Assembly (NCBI RefSeq): GCF_002077155.1 | Contig: NZ_CP015027.1 | Coordinates: 742,501-806,500, forward strand | Length of the DNA: 64,000 nt | DNA from: Sporosarcina sp. P33 | GTDB taxonomy: Bacteria; Bacillota; Bacilli; Bacillales_A; Planococcaceae | Direction: 5' to 3' | In this document: piece after piece, positions 38,210 to 49,686 of the stretch | How positions within the stretch are numbered: position 1 is the first letter of the stretch | How the letters are laid out: every line of letters starts with the position of its first letter | Translations under genes and position numbers: made by a program | Notes under the pieces: generated by a model | The model's input: the letters and a program-made list of their open reading frames with translations, nothing else | What the model was told of the DNA's origin: nothing | Database searches by the model: none

Positions 38210-38238
38210 AGTGTAGCAATAATCGACATTGTTCACAA
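38210..38238 (-). promoter_or_regulatory. Sigma-A promoter for the lysine riboswitch transcript
   Basis: On the minus strand TTGTGA (38238-38233) and TACACT (38215-38210), spacer 17 bp, put the start about 15-20 bases before the aptamer. Confidence 0.55.
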
Positions 38239-38244
38239 TACCTT

Positions 38245-39012
38245 TTACTCCGTATCTTCCAGAGGCACTTCTATCTGTGCGGGTGTCTGTTCACCCTTTG
38301 AATAAATTTGCGGAACTTTCCCTCTGATTAAGCCCATGGCAATGGGAATTTCCTGCTCTACAACACTTTTGCTGGTCGCTAATGGCACAATAATTTGTAC
38401 ATTGACCTGCAATTTGAGATTCACTTCCACATACGCATTATTGATTCCAAATTCCCGTATATTCGTATCGACAGTGGCATGGACATCCCCAACAACATGA
38501 AAACGGATGGGGATTTTCGGACCGAGGTTACCGATCAGCGGGATATTGGTCGCCTGACCGAGCGGTACGAAGAAGACGATCCCTTGCTCTTTCTCCATGC
38601 GATCGGGATTGTATTCAAGATCACCAAGCGGCGGCAGCATATCCAGATCTCCGCCTTCTGCACGTTCCAGATGATCTTCTACGAGCTGATGGATTTCGGA
38701 CATCACCTGGCTGATGATTTCCGCGTTAAATTTCGTTGTCACCGTATCTTTCGTGTCATCCGGCACATTCTCAATGATTTCATTGACATCATAGACACTG
38801 GTGGTACGGTTTTGGATAGCCTGGCTTATGACGTGACTCGCTATTTTTTGAGTTTGGACTTCGGCATATTGTGTATAGATCGGGGTCAATTGTTTATTGA
38901 CAGTGTAGAAAAACATAGCGACTGCCACGAAAATAGACGGAATGACAAAGCGCAGGATATTTTTGCCGTAGTGATGTCTCTTCGGCCGTTTTTGATTCGT
39001 ATAAAACCGCAT
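38245..39012 (-). CDS. yunB: Sporulation protein YunB
   Basis: 255 residues: a basic N-terminus, one membrane helix (about 25-42), then a soluble domain. YunB in B. subtilis is made in the mother cell and is needed for normal sporulation. Its presence argues that the host forms endospores. The ribosome site GGAGG lies in the 3' arm of a strong hairpin (39017-39053). Confidence 0.85.
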   Translation of the reverse strand: MRFYTNQKRPKRHHYGKNILRFVIPSIFVAVAMFFYTVNKQLTPIYTQYAEVQTQKIASHVISQAIQNRTTSVYDVNEIIENVPDDTKDTVTTKFNAEIISQVMSEIHQLVEDHLERAEGGDLDMLPPLGDLEYNPDRMEKEQGIVFFVPLGQATNIPLIGNLGPKIPIRFHVVGDVHATVDTNIREFGINNAYVEVNLKLQVNVQIIVPLATSKSVVEQEIPIAMGLIRGKVPQIYSKGEQTPAQIEVPLEDTE

Positions 39013-39016
39013 AAAT

Positions 39017-39053
39017 ACGCCTCCTGCTACACATTATGCGAAGCAGGAGGCGT
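39017..39053 (-). promoter_or_regulatory. Hairpin that covers the yunB ribosome-binding site
   Basis: A perfect 11-bp inverted repeat, ACGCCTCCTGC and GCAGGAGGCGT, lies between yunD and yunB. On the message the 3' arm contains the GGAGG seven bases before the yunB ATG. The lack of a T-run argues against a simple terminator. Confidence 0.6.
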
Positions 39054-39058
39054 ACATA

Positions 39059-40438
39059 CTAGCCTTCATTAAAATATTTTCTTCCGTACCAGCCGAGCAC
39101 ATCACGAAGCATTTCCGGCATGATATATTCTTTCGGAGCTTCTTTCAGCAGCGGAAAAAAATAGCCGAACGTAAACATATCGAGTGTTGCAAGAGTATAG
39201 GTGCTGCCGGGTTCCACCAATCGGTTTCCTGCGAATAATTGTCCGTCGCTGTTAAGGAATAAATGCTCATGAATCATGCTGCCCATCAATGTGCCGCGGA
39301 AACCCAGACCTCTGATCGGCAGTTCTGTCCATTTGGGATCCAGTGACTGCTCGTAGATTGTCAGCAAGTCCTCTCCGTCTAAACGAACTAGGCATGGATT
39401 GATCGGATGCGGCAGCAGCGAGTGGAGGTCACCTTTCGTCACCCAGCCTTCATCCAGACTGCCGAGAAAAATGCCGGCGTTAAACAGCGCACAATCTGCA
39501 TCCAAATAAGTCAGCAATGCACGGCCAAACAGCGAAGACAAGGGACTGTTTCCTGTCAGCCGCTGCGGCAGGGCGGACGGATTATAAAAAACAGGCACTT
39601 CCAGAGCTTCTTCTCCTTCATTCAGATAGCCGTTCACTTCTGCGACATCTTCTTCTGTCCGCTTCATTAACTGTGTCGGGAACACTTCTGCAGTCATATG
39701 AAGTACTTGATTCGTCATGCGGTCGACGTCCACCTGGATGTGGCCGACATAATGACCGAACTTTTCGGCTGCTGCAATCAACGTGTCGTTGTGCCATTCC
39801 CCATTCTGGAGTAAATGGTGAGTATGGCCGCCTAAAATGACATCGAATTCTGGACGTTCCGCCGCAAGCAGACGATCTTCATTGATGCCTAAATGCGACA
39901 GGCAAATCACCACATCGCATTGCGGCCGCAGACTTTTAGCCACTTCTTTGAGCGCTGCATGCGGCTCCGTAACGCGCCAGCCCAGCTGCTCATAGAACGC
40001 ATAATACGGCGCAGTGGCACCTGTGATGCCGATCCGCACGCCGTCTGCCGTCTCCAGAATCTTTGATGTCTTCGCCCAGTAAGGTAACGCACCGTCCAAG
40101 TCTGTTAAATTACAAAGCACCACGTCAAACTGAGCATCTTCATACAACGCATTCAATGATTCTTTCGACATCGTGATGCCTTCATTATTGCCGATTGTCA
40201 CGGTATCGTACTCTGCCTCATTGAGCAGGTCAATATTTCCTTTGCCTTCCGTGCCTTCAGTAAATGGGTGGGATCTGTCGATATGATCACCGATATCAAA
40301 TAAGAAAACCGCTTCTCCCTTTGCTTCCGCCTGCTGCTTGCGCTGTTTCAGAAAGCGGGAAATCTGCGGCCAGTTTTCAAAATGACTATGCACATCATTC
40401 GTATGATAAATATGAATTGTCGCTACTGTTTCTTCCAT
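39059..40438 (-). CDS. yunD: Metallophosphoesterase / 5'-nucleotidase-like protein YunD
   Basis: About 459 residues. The N-terminal metallophosphatase has H-T-N-D-V-H-S-H, F-D-I-G-D-H-I-D, G-N-N-E and G-G-H-T-H-H; the C-terminal 5'-nucleotidase domain follows. There is no signal peptide, so it is cytosolic, unlike secreted UshA-type enzymes. It probably hydrolyses nucleotides or UDP-sugars. The ATG at 40438 was chosen; upstream TTG codons overlap the end of yunE. Confidence 0.85.
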   Translation of the reverse strand: MEETVATIHIYHTNDVHSHFENWPQISRFLKQRKQQAEAKGEAVFLFDIGDHIDRSHPFTEGTEGKGNIDLLNEAEYDTVTIGNNEGITMSKESLNALYEDAQFDVVLCNLTDLDGALPYWAKTSKILETADGVRIGITGATAPYYAFYEQLGWRVTEPHAALKEVAKSLRPQCDVVICLSHLGINEDRLLAAERPEFDVILGGHTHHLLQNGEWHNDTLIAAAEKFGHYVGHIQVDVDRMTNQVLHMTAEVFPTQLMKRTEEDVAEVNGYLNEGEEALEVPVFYNPSALPQRLTGNSPLSSLFGRALLTYLDADCALFNAGIFLGSLDEGWVTKGDLHSLLPHPINPCLVRLDGEDLLTIYEQSLDPKWTELPIRGLGFRGTLMGSMIHEHLFLNSDGQLFAGNRLVEPGSTYTLATLDMFTFGYFFPLLKEAPKEYIMPEMLRDVLGWYGRKYFNEG

Positions 40439-40443
40439 ATACG

Positions 40444-41268
40444 TCAACCCCAAATCCCCTCATAGATGGAACGCAGTCCAAAGACGAGTAAAATGATGCG
40501 AATGACCAAAACCAGCGTATCTGATTTCATTTTGCCATTCAAATACGCACCGAGCATTCCGCCGAAATAGGCGCCTGGCACGACCGGAATCGTATAGAGC
40601 CACGGCACATGCCCGAGAGAAATATGCGAAATTGAATTTACGATGGATGACAGGAATACCATCAGCATCGATGTGGCCACTGCTACGTGCGGAGGGAAAA
40701 GGAACAGCAAAATCATCGCAGGAACGATCATGGTGCCGCCGCCGATTCCAAATAACCCCGATGTCAGTCCAATAAATAATGACAGGAGGATGGCAAACCA
40801 GATCGGATAGCCGTAGATATGCGCCTTACCCTGCGGATCTGTGAATGTCACTTTCCTTCCGTTTTCCACAAACCAGCGAATCGGCTTCAAATATTTTCTC
40901 GTTAATAACAGTGTAGACAAGACAATTAATAATATGCCGAAAAATAGATTAAATGATTGCAAACTAACATTTTTATTGATGAACGCGCCAATAATGATCC
41001 CGGGTATACTCGCTGTAAAAAATAGCAGGGCACTGCGGTAATCGATTGTCCTGACTTTCATGTATGATATGGTCGAGCCAAGTCCGTTCGCGATCATCAT
41101 AATGACCGATAAACCGACTACACTTTGTGGCGTAATATCAGGAATTAGGCCAAGATTCAGCCCGACAAATAATGTGACGGGCACCAGAATTGTTCCGCCG
41201 CCGAGCCCGGCAATCGAGCCGATTACACCCGAAGCCAGACCGATTAAGGCCAGCACTGCAAATTCCAT
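40444..41268 (-). CDS. yunE: TauE/SafE-family membrane exporter YunE
   Basis: 274 residues with about eight membrane helices and the repeated G-L-G-G-G-T and G-I-G-G-G-T motifs of the TauE/SafE family, linked to sulfite or sulfoacetate export. It corresponds to YunE. Its start overlaps the yunF stop (TAATG), so yunF-yunE-yunD form one unit. Confidence 0.88.
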   Translation of the reverse strand: MEFAVLALIGLASGVIGSIAGLGGGTILVPVTLFVGLNLGLIPDITPQSVVGLSVIMMIANGLGSTISYMKVRTIDYRSALLFFTASIPGIIIGAFINKNVSLQSFNLFFGILLIVLSTLLLTRKYLKPIRWFVENGRKVTFTDPQGKAHIYGYPIWFAILLSLFIGLTSGLFGIGGGTMIVPAMILLFLFPPHVAVATSMLMVFLSSIVNSISHISLGHVPWLYTIPVVPGAYFGGMLGAYLNGKMKSDTLVLVIRIILLVFGLRSIYEGIWG

Positions 41269-42128
41269 TACTGATCCCCCTCAAATAAATCCAGCTGCTC
41301 GGTGAGTGGCTGACCATACTCTATGTTGACCAGATCCGCGAATTGCTTAGCGTTCTTCGCAGCATGCTGACCGGAGTTGTTATTAAATATAACGAATACT
41401 TCCTGTGTTTGTTTTTCAAGGTGTTTGACGACATCGCGCATACTCTCTAATTCTTTTTCATTATAATCATAAAGGTAGCGCACTTTACGCCACGCTTTAC
41501 TGTCTCCCATTGTATTGACCCATCCTTTGTCATTGCGTCCATGAAGACGCAGCAGCACCTTCGGATCGGTCGCAGCCGGCACGAGCGGCACACTGCCGTC
41601 CCCGACCTGCGGCTCATCACAGACAACATGGATGATGTTTAAACTCTTCAGGAAATCCAATGTCTTCTCCCGGTAGGCAGGTGAGTACCAAGATTGGTGG
41701 CGAAACTCTACCGCAACCGGCAGCGGCTGTAACTGATCATGCACATAGCGGATACGGTCGACGTTTTCTTTCCGGCAATCAAACCACGGCGGAAATTGCA
41801 CAAGGATCATCGCCAGTTTCCCTGCTTCCACAAACGACGTCAATGACAGCTTGAATTGTGAGAACATCTCCTCTTCAGAATCATACGGCAGCTTCCCCCG
41901 CTGATGGCCGGTAATACCTTGATAGGCTTTCACAATGAACCGAAAATCAGCAGGAGTTTCCTCCGTCCATTTATCCATCACTTTTTTGGATTGTATAGCA
42001 TAAAACGTCGAATCAAGTTCGACAATTGGAAAGTGTTTGCTGTAATCAATGAGCTTTTTATTCGCTATTGTTTTTTCATTATACAGGCTTGGATGGTCTC
42101 CCCACCCTGTCAGGCCAACATGTATCAC
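41268..42128 (-). CDS. yunF: DUF72 family protein YunF
   Basis: 286 residues with a TIM-barrel-like DUF72 domain: G-L-T-G-W-G-D-H near the start, then E-L-D-S-T-F-Y and V-E-F-R-H-Q-S-W. The function is unknown. It starts behind AGGAGGGGG and is the first gene of the yunFED group. Confidence 0.87.
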   Translation of the reverse strand: MIHVGLTGWGDHPSLYNEKTIANKKLIDYSKHFPIVELDSTFYAIQSKKVMDKWTEETPADFRFIVKAYQGITGHQRGKLPYDSEEEMFSQFKLSLTSFVEAGKLAMILVQFPPWFDCRKENVDRIRYVHDQLQPLPVAVEFRHQSWYSPAYREKTLDFLKSLNIIHVVCDEPQVGDGSVPLVPAATDPKVLLRLHGRNDKGWVNTMGDSKAWRKVRYLYDYNEKELESMRDVVKHLEKQTQEVFVIFNNNSGQHAAKNAKQFADLVNIEYGQPLTEQLDLFEGDQ

Positions 42129-42389
42129 GGAAAGTTCCCCCTCCTTTTAGCTTTCATTCAGTGTATCATATCTCATGTGTTTTCGGAAAAGTCATACGCT
42201 GCAGCTCACTTTTTCCTTTTTGGAGTTTCATTGCATAAACTTCTGCTATTTGCGCTTATTTTCTTGGTGGGGCGGGGTTGTTTGGTGTGCCGCTGCGCTA
42301 TTTGGCGACGGGACCGCGCATTCTCTTCGCGCAATAGCATTATATCTCGCCGCGACCAAGCATTACATTTCTTCCAAATCAAACACACG
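42129..42389. other. Intergenic region without identified features
   Basis: Between yunF and the rhodanese terminator I found no gene, RNA motif or repeat. It should hold the yunF promoter; none is convincing by eye. The G-rich run around 42266-42276 is unexplained. Confidence 0.5.
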
Positions 42390-42431
42390 CGAAAAAGCGT
42401 CCCGGGTTATTGCACCCAAGACGCTTTTTCT
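42390..42431 (-). terminator. Terminator of the grx-rhodanese operon
   Basis: GAAAAAGCGTC pairs with GACGCTTTTTC around a loop holding CCGGGTTATTGCACCC. It is symmetric. Confidence 0.8.
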
Positions 42432-42435
42432 ATCC

Positions 42436-42789
42436 TTACTCCCGCCACGCGCTCATGCCGCCGCGCACATTCGTTACATTCGTATACCCGGCTTTTTTCA
42501 ACTGCCCTGCGGCATTCATGCTGCGCATGCCGCTTTGACAAATCAAAATGATTTCCTGCTCTTTCGGTAATGACGCCATCTGATTTTTCAACAGATTCAG
42601 CGGGATGTTTTTGAATAACGGAATATGACGCTCTTTATATTCTGCAGGCGTACGGACATCTATAAACTGAACGTTACGGTCTTTCATTCTTCCTTTTAAT
42701 TCTTCTGTTGTGATGATGTTCACGCCTTTTGCCGGCTTCATTCGCCAGACTACTGCTATGACGATCAGCGCAATGAAAATCCAACCCAT
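42436..42789 (-). CDS. Membrane-anchored rhodanese-like sulfurtransferase
   Basis: 117 residues: an N-terminal membrane helix (about 3-15), then a rhodanese domain with I-D-V-R-T-P-A-E-Y and active cysteine C84 in L-I-C-Q-S-G-M-R-S. It handles sulfane sulfur as a cysteine persulfide. It is third in an operon with a glutaredoxin and a small CxxC protein under a CsoR/CstR-like operator. The start follows GGGAGG. Confidence 0.87.
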   Translation of the reverse strand: MGWIFIALIVIAVVWRMKPAKGVNIITTEELKGRMKDRNVQFIDVRTPAEYKERHIPLFKNIPLNLLKNQMASLPKEQEIILICQSGMRSMNAAGQLKKAGYTNVTNVRGGMSAWRE

Positions 42790-42804
42790 TGTTGCGGCCT
42801 CCCT

Positions 42805-42957
42805 TTAGTGTGTCCATTCCATGATGACTAGGATGATTCCCATCACCACAAACGCTGCATGGCCTATACAGAAGCGGGGAAATAATTTCTTTTCCATTTC
42901 CTCCGCCGTTTGAACTGTACACGATCTGCAGAATAAGAGCTGTTTGACTTTATTCAT
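42805..42957 (-). CDS. Small CxxC membrane protein between glutaredoxin and rhodanese
   Basis: 50 residues. It has C10-R-S-C13 near the N-terminus, a third cysteine at C30, and a C-terminal membrane helix (about 33-46). The ATG overlaps the glutaredoxin stop as ATGA, and the next gene begins 15 bases later, so it is tightly inside the operon. No family was recognised. A thiol or metal role is inferred from the cysteines and neighbours. Confidence 0.7.
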   Translation of the reverse strand: MNKVKQLLFCRSCTVQTAEEMEKKLFPRFCIGHAAFVVMGIILVIMEWTH

Positions 42958-43190
42958 GCGTCCAATGCGGCCTGAACACTTGCCGGATCAAAGCCGAGTA
43001 TCCATTTGCCGTTTAACAGTGTTTGAGGCACACCCATCTGTCCAGTCGTTTCAACCAGGCGCTGCCCTGCCGCCGAGTCTGTAGTGATATTAATCGTTTC
43101 ATAAGGCACATGAATTTCCTCAAGATAATTCGTCATCATCGTGCAGTATGGACAAGTAGATGAAACATAAACTGTTGCTTTTGCTGTCAT
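42954..43190 (-). CDS. Glutaredoxin-like protein
   Basis: 78 residues with the classical C13-P-Y-C16 site, the cis-proline in G-V-P-Q-T, and G-F-D near the end. It is expected to reduce disulfides or persulfides, or to bind an Fe-S cluster. It is the first gene of the three-gene operon, behind AAAAGGAG. Confidence 0.88.
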   Translation of the reverse strand: MTAKATVYVSSTCPYCTMMTNYLEEIHVPYETINITTDSAAGQRLVETTGQMGVPQTLLNGKWILGFDPASVQAALDA

Positions 43191-43223
43191 TTGAAAAACT
43201 CCTTTTATCTAGTTAGTATCTTC

Positions 43224-43252
43224 ATTATATACCCCCACAGGTATAAAATCAA
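43224..43252 (-). promoter_or_regulatory. Promoter with CsoR/CstR-type operator in its spacer
   Basis: On the minus strand TTGATT (43252-43247) and TATAAT (43229-43224) are 17 bp apart. The spacer and its edge hold ATACCTGTGGGGGTAT (43244-43229), a G-rich inverted repeat of the ATACC-N6-GGTAT type bound by CsoR-family sensors of copper or persulfide. Repressor binding would block the promoter. No CsoR-family gene is in the window. Confidence 0.65.
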
Positions 43253-43311
43253 CGAATTGATTTCACTTATGAGACTTTTTCTCTTCGGCTAACTACTTTA
43301 TTGATCCATAC

Positions 43312-43350
43312 AAAAAAATCGGAGTGTCTGAAATTCACACGCCGATTTTT
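43312..43350 (-). terminator. Terminator of the nitronate monooxygenase gene
   Basis: AAAAATCGG pairs with CCGATTTTT with inner GTGT/ACAC. It is usable on the minus strand. Confidence 0.75.
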
Positions 43351-43396
43351 ATTGTAGTATAAACGAAACGCGGGTCCGGCAGTTGATACTGAAGAA

Positions 43397-44374
43397 TTAT
43401 CTGCCTGCCGTGTTGACTGTATCACCAATTAATTTATTTTTCGCTTGGTTATATTGGTCTGTTAATTGTCCGACATAGTCTTTGATCGGCTGTACTTTAT
43501 TGATTACGCCGATTCCCTGACCGCAGCCCCAAATATCTTTCCACGCTTTTTTGCTGCCCTCTCCGCCAAAATTCATTTGGGAAGGATCACTTTCCGGCAA
43601 GTTGTCCGGATCCAAACCGGAAGCACGAATTGATGGAGCTAAATAATTTCCGTGTACGCCAGTGAAATAGTTGCTGTAGACGATATCATCAGAAGTTGCG
43701 TCTAGGATCGCTTGCTTATATTCATTAACGGCTCTTGCTTCTTCTGTCGCAATAAATGGTGAACCAATGTAAGCAAAATCTGCCCCCATCGCTTCTGCCG
43801 CTAAGACGCTTCCCCCGGTTGCGATAGAACCGCCAAGTACCAGCGGCCCATCAAACCATTCGCGGATTTCCTGAATGAGCGCAAATGGACTCTTTGGCCC
43901 TGCATGCCCTCCAGCCCCTGCCGCTACCGCAATTAAACCGTCTGCGCCTTTTTCAATGGCTTTCTTTGCAAACGTATTATTAATTACATCGTGCAAGACG
44001 ATTCCGCCATAGCTGTGTGCAGCCTCGTAGACATCTTCTCTTGCACCGAGTGATGTAATTATGATGGGAACTTTATACTTCACGCAAAGCTCCATATCTT
44101 CCTGCAGTCTTTCATTTGACCGGTGAACAATTTGGTTAATCGCAAACGGCGCAGCGGGCTTATGCGGATTCTTCGCATTATAATCTGCCAGTTCTTCTGT
44201 AATCTCAATGAGCCATTCTTCAAATTGAGCGATCGGTCTTGCATTTAAAGAAGGCATGGAACCGATAATCCCCGCTTTACACTGCTCGATCACGGTCTTT
44301 GGGTTACTGATAATAAACATAGGCGAAGCAATCACTGGAATACTCATACTCTTTTTCAATTCTGCTATATTCAT
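43397..44374 (-). CDS. Nitronate monooxygenase family flavoprotein
   Basis: 325 residues with an FMN-binding TIM barrel and the blocks P-V-I-A-S-P-M-F-I, G-A-G-G-H-A-G and I-A-T-G-G-S-V. The family includes nitronate monooxygenases and enoyl-ACP reductase FabK relatives; the substrate is not determined. The ATG at 44374 follows AAGGGGAG. The promoter carries a palindrome also found before the MarR gene upstream, so it is probably the target of that regulator. Confidence 0.82.
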   Translation of the reverse strand: MNIAELKKSMSIPVIASPMFIISNPKTVIEQCKAGIIGSMPSLNARPIAQFEEWLIEITEELADYNAKNPHKPAAPFAINQIVHRSNERLQEDMELCVKYKVPIIITSLGAREDVYEAAHSYGGIVLHDVINNTFAKKAIEKGADGLIAVAAGAGGHAGPKSPFALIQEIREWFDGPLVLGGSIATGGSVLAAEAMGADFAYIGSPFIATEEARAVNEYKQAILDATSDDIVYSNYFTGVHGNYLAPSIRASGLDPDNLPESDPSQMNFGGEGSKKAWKDIWGCGQGIGVINKVQPIKDYVGQLTDQYNQAKNKLIGDTVNTAGR

Positions 44375-44394
44375 CTTGTACACTCCCCTTTATT

Positions 44395-44408
44395 CGTAAG
44401 CGCTTTCA
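44395..44408. promoter_or_regulatory. Near-consensus cre site before the nitronate monooxygenase gene
   Basis: CGTAAGCGCTTTCA matches TGWAANCGNTNWCA except at the first base. It lies in the 5' leader, where CcpA could act as a roadblock. Confidence 0.45.
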
Positions 44409-44484
44409 ATTCAGTGATTAAAAGAATAATGTAAAAAATCCCGTACATTCTTCAATTAAATTAAATGTAAGCAAGCATACGATG

Positions 44485-44527
44485 CATGTATATACATGTA
44501 TTGTACCGCTTTTTTTTGACTTGTCAA
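44485..44527 (-). promoter_or_regulatory. Promoter and MarR-type operator of the nitronate monooxygenase gene
   Basis: On the minus strand TTGACA (44527-44522), 16-bp spacer, TACAAT (44505-44500), then directly CATGTATATACATG (44498-44485), a perfect 14-bp palindrome at the expected start point. The same core recurs before the MarR gene. Confidence 0.7.
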
Positions 44528-44613
44528 TCAATTTAGTAATATGACTTTCTTATTTTCACTTCTTCTGGCGTGAACCATTATAAATCAGCGGAATCTAGTT
44601 TATTCCTCTGGCT

Positions 44614-45078
44614 TCAGATTTCCAAATCATCGATGACATTTTGTAGATCATGCAGTTTATTTAATAAGTCCATATACTCTTCTTTGCCCATAGCTCCTTC
44701 AATTTGTTCCTGTACTTTTGTCCAGATAGGTGTCGCATTGTTCAATTTCTCATATCCGGCAGCCGTCACAGAAACCACTTTTGTCCGAGAATCCTGCGCA
44801 GCACGCTCAATAGTTACCAGCCCAGAGTCCTTTAAAATGTTCAGGTTACGGGTCACGGTTGTTTGGTCAAGCAGCATGATTTCACTCAGCTTACTTATAG
44901 AAATGTCCGGCAACGTGTAAATATTCCCAAGCATATAATACTGTGTGATTTTTAGCCCTGTCGGTTTCAGGAGTTTATTGTAAAGCTGCGTCAGAGATCC
45001 TGACACCGTCCGCAGATTCGCACAAGCGCACACTTCAATCACGTAATTCGCCTGTTCTTGATCCAGTTTTTTCTCCAT
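44614..45078 (-). CDS. MarR-family transcriptional regulator
   Basis: About 154 residues with a winged helix (I-S-K-L-S-E-I-M-L-L-D-Q-T-T-V-T-R-N-L). N-terminal cysteines C17 and C19 could give redox or electrophile sensing, as in OhrR-like members; this is inference. Its own leader and the next gene's promoter carry the palindrome TGTATATACA, so it probably represses both. The ATG at 45078 is eight bases after GGAG. Confidence 0.83.
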   Translation of the reverse strand: MEKKLDQEQANYVIEVCACANLRTVSGSLTQLYNKLLKPTGLKITQYYMLGNIYTLPDISISKLSEIMLLDQTTVTRNLNILKDSGLVTIERAAQDSRTKVVSVTAAGYEKLNNATPIWTKVQEQIEGAMGKEEYMDLLNKLHDLQNVIDDLEI

Positions 45079-45140
45079 GCCTGTCACTCCCTGCTTTACA
45101 TTTTAAAAAAGTTCCGGCTAATTCATTATTGATATCGTAG

Positions 45141-45182
45141 CATTTTCATTTATCCATGTATATACATAGGCAAATGAAAATG
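45141..45182. promoter_or_regulatory. Extended palindrome upstream of the MarR gene
   Basis: A 42-bp near-palindrome: outer arms CATTTTCATTT/AAATGAAAATG (perfect, 11 bp) and centre CATGTATATACATA. It is the likely autoregulatory operator. Confidence 0.65.
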
Positions 45183-45219
45183 AACGTTTTACTGTGCGGC
45201 TTATAACTCTTTCACCAAA

Positions 45220-45252
45220 TAAAAAAACTGGCTCATCCTTTAGATGAGCCAG
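45220..45252 (-). terminator. Terminator of the suf operon
   Basis: CTGGCTCAT pairs with ATGAGCCAG, followed on the minus strand by TTTTTTT. Confidence 0.85.
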
Positions 45253-45264
45253 AAATTTGTTGAT

Positions 45265-46662
45265 TTATCCGATTGAACCTTCCATTTCAAACTTGATCAG
45301 TCGGTTCATTTCTACCGCATATTCCATCGGCAGTTCTTTTGTAAATGGCTCGATAAAGCCCATTACGATCATTTCCGTTGCTTCCAATTCAGGAATACCG
45401 CGGCTCATCAAGTAGAAGAGCTGCTCTTCGGAAACTTTTGATACTTTTGCTTCGTGTTCCAATGAAATGTTGTCATTCAAGATTTCATTGTACGGAATCG
45501 TATCAGAAGTGGACAGTTTATCCATAATCAATGTATCACACTCAATGTTGGCACGAGCTCCATCCGCTTTACGTCCGAAGTGGACGATTCCGCGGTACGT
45601 TACTTTTCCGCCGTGTTGAGAGATAGATTTTGAAACAATAGTAGAAGACGTGTTAGGTGCCAAGTGCATCATTTTCGCGCCGGCATCCTGATGCTGTCCT
45701 TTACCTGCAAGTGCGATGGATAATGTCAGACCGCGTGAGCCTTCACCTTTTAAGATGACTGCCGGGTATTTCATCGTCAATTTAGAACCGATGTTCCCGT
45801 CAATCCATTCCATCGTTGCATTTTCTTCACATACTGCACGCTTTGTTACCAAGTTATAGACGTTGTTCGCCCAGTTTTGGATTGTCGTGTAACGGCAATA
45901 TGCGTCTTTCTTAATGATAATCTCAACAACCGCACTATGCAGTGAGTTCGTTGTGTAGACAGGTGCTGTACAGCCTTCTACGTAGTGAACGCTTGCGCCT
46001 TCGTCCACGATGATCAGCGTACGCTCGAACTGTCCCATATTTTCCGAGTTAATACGGAAATATGCCTGCAGCGGAGTCTCAACTTTCACGCCTGGCGGTA
46101 CATAGATGAATGAACCACCTGACCAGACAGCAGAGTTCAGCGCTGAGAATTTATTGTCAGAATTCGGAATAACTGTACCCCAGTACTTCTTGAATAGTTC
46201 TTCGTTTTCAAGAAGTGCAGAATCTGTGTCTTTAAAGACAATTCCGAGATCTGTAAGTTCTTCTTTCATGTTGTGGTAAACCACTTCAGATTCATACTGT
46301 GCAGATACACCTGCCAAGTATTTTTGTTCTGCTTCCGGAATACCCAATTTATCAAACGTACGCTTGATTTCCTCAGGTACTTCATCCCAAGAAGTTTCTG
46401 TTGCTTCAGATGGTTTAACGTAATACGTGATTTCATCGAAATTCAATGAATTCAAGTCTCCGCCCCACTGCGGCATTGGCTTGCTGTAAAAAATCTCAAG
46501 AGATTTTAAACGGTAATCCAACATCCATTGCGGCTCTTCTTTCATAGCAGAAATTTCTTCTACTATTTCACGTGTCAGACCGCGTTCTGAACGGAACACA
46601 GAAACGTCTTTATCGTGGAAACCATACTTATAATCACCGATTTCGGGCATTTGTTTCGCCAT
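45265..46662 (-). CDS. sufB: Fe-S cluster assembly protein SufB
   Basis: A 465-residue scaffold subunit of SufBCD, with a right-handed beta-helix core and the family C-terminal block [17 protein letters not shown]. It builds Fe-S clusters from SufU-delivered sulfur with SufC ATPase. It is the last gene of sufCDSUB; the gap to sufU is 42 bases. Confidence 0.95.
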   Translation of the reverse strand: MAKQMPEIGDYKYGFHDKDVSVFRSERGLTREIVEEISAMKEEPQWMLDYRLKSLEIFYSKPMPQWGGDLNSLNFDEITYYVKPSEATETSWDEVPEEIKRTFDKLGIPEAEQKYLAGVSAQYESEVVYHNMKEELTDLGIVFKDTDSALLENEELFKKYWGTVIPNSDNKFSALNSAVWSGGSFIYVPPGVKVETPLQAYFRINSENMGQFERTLIIVDEGASVHYVEGCTAPVYTTNSLHSAVVEIIIKKDAYCRYTTIQNWANNVYNLVTKRAVCEENATMEWIDGNIGSKLTMKYPAVILKGEGSRGLTLSIALAGKGQHQDAGAKMMHLAPNTSSTIVSKSISQHGGKVTYRGIVHFGRKADGARANIECDTLIMDKLSTSDTIPYNEILNDNISLEHEAKVSKVSEEQLFYLMSRGIPELEATEMIVMGFIEPFTKELPMEYAVEMNRLIKFEMEGSIG

Positions 46663-46704
46663 TATTATTCCTCCGTCCCATAATTGCTCGTACTATGGCC
46701 AAGG

Positions 46705-49668
<2,964 letters not shown>

Positions 49669-49686
49669 TTTAAGTCGTCCCCTTTC

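Noticed and set aside
38245-39072. 225-residue plus-strand frame opposite yunB
   Set aside because: The minus frame is a clear YunB with its own ribosome site. The plus frame is an antisense shadow without one.
42206-42551. Frames in the gap between yunF and the rhodanese gene
   Set aside because: They are shadows with no ribosome site, and some run into the terminator or the rhodanese gene in antisense.
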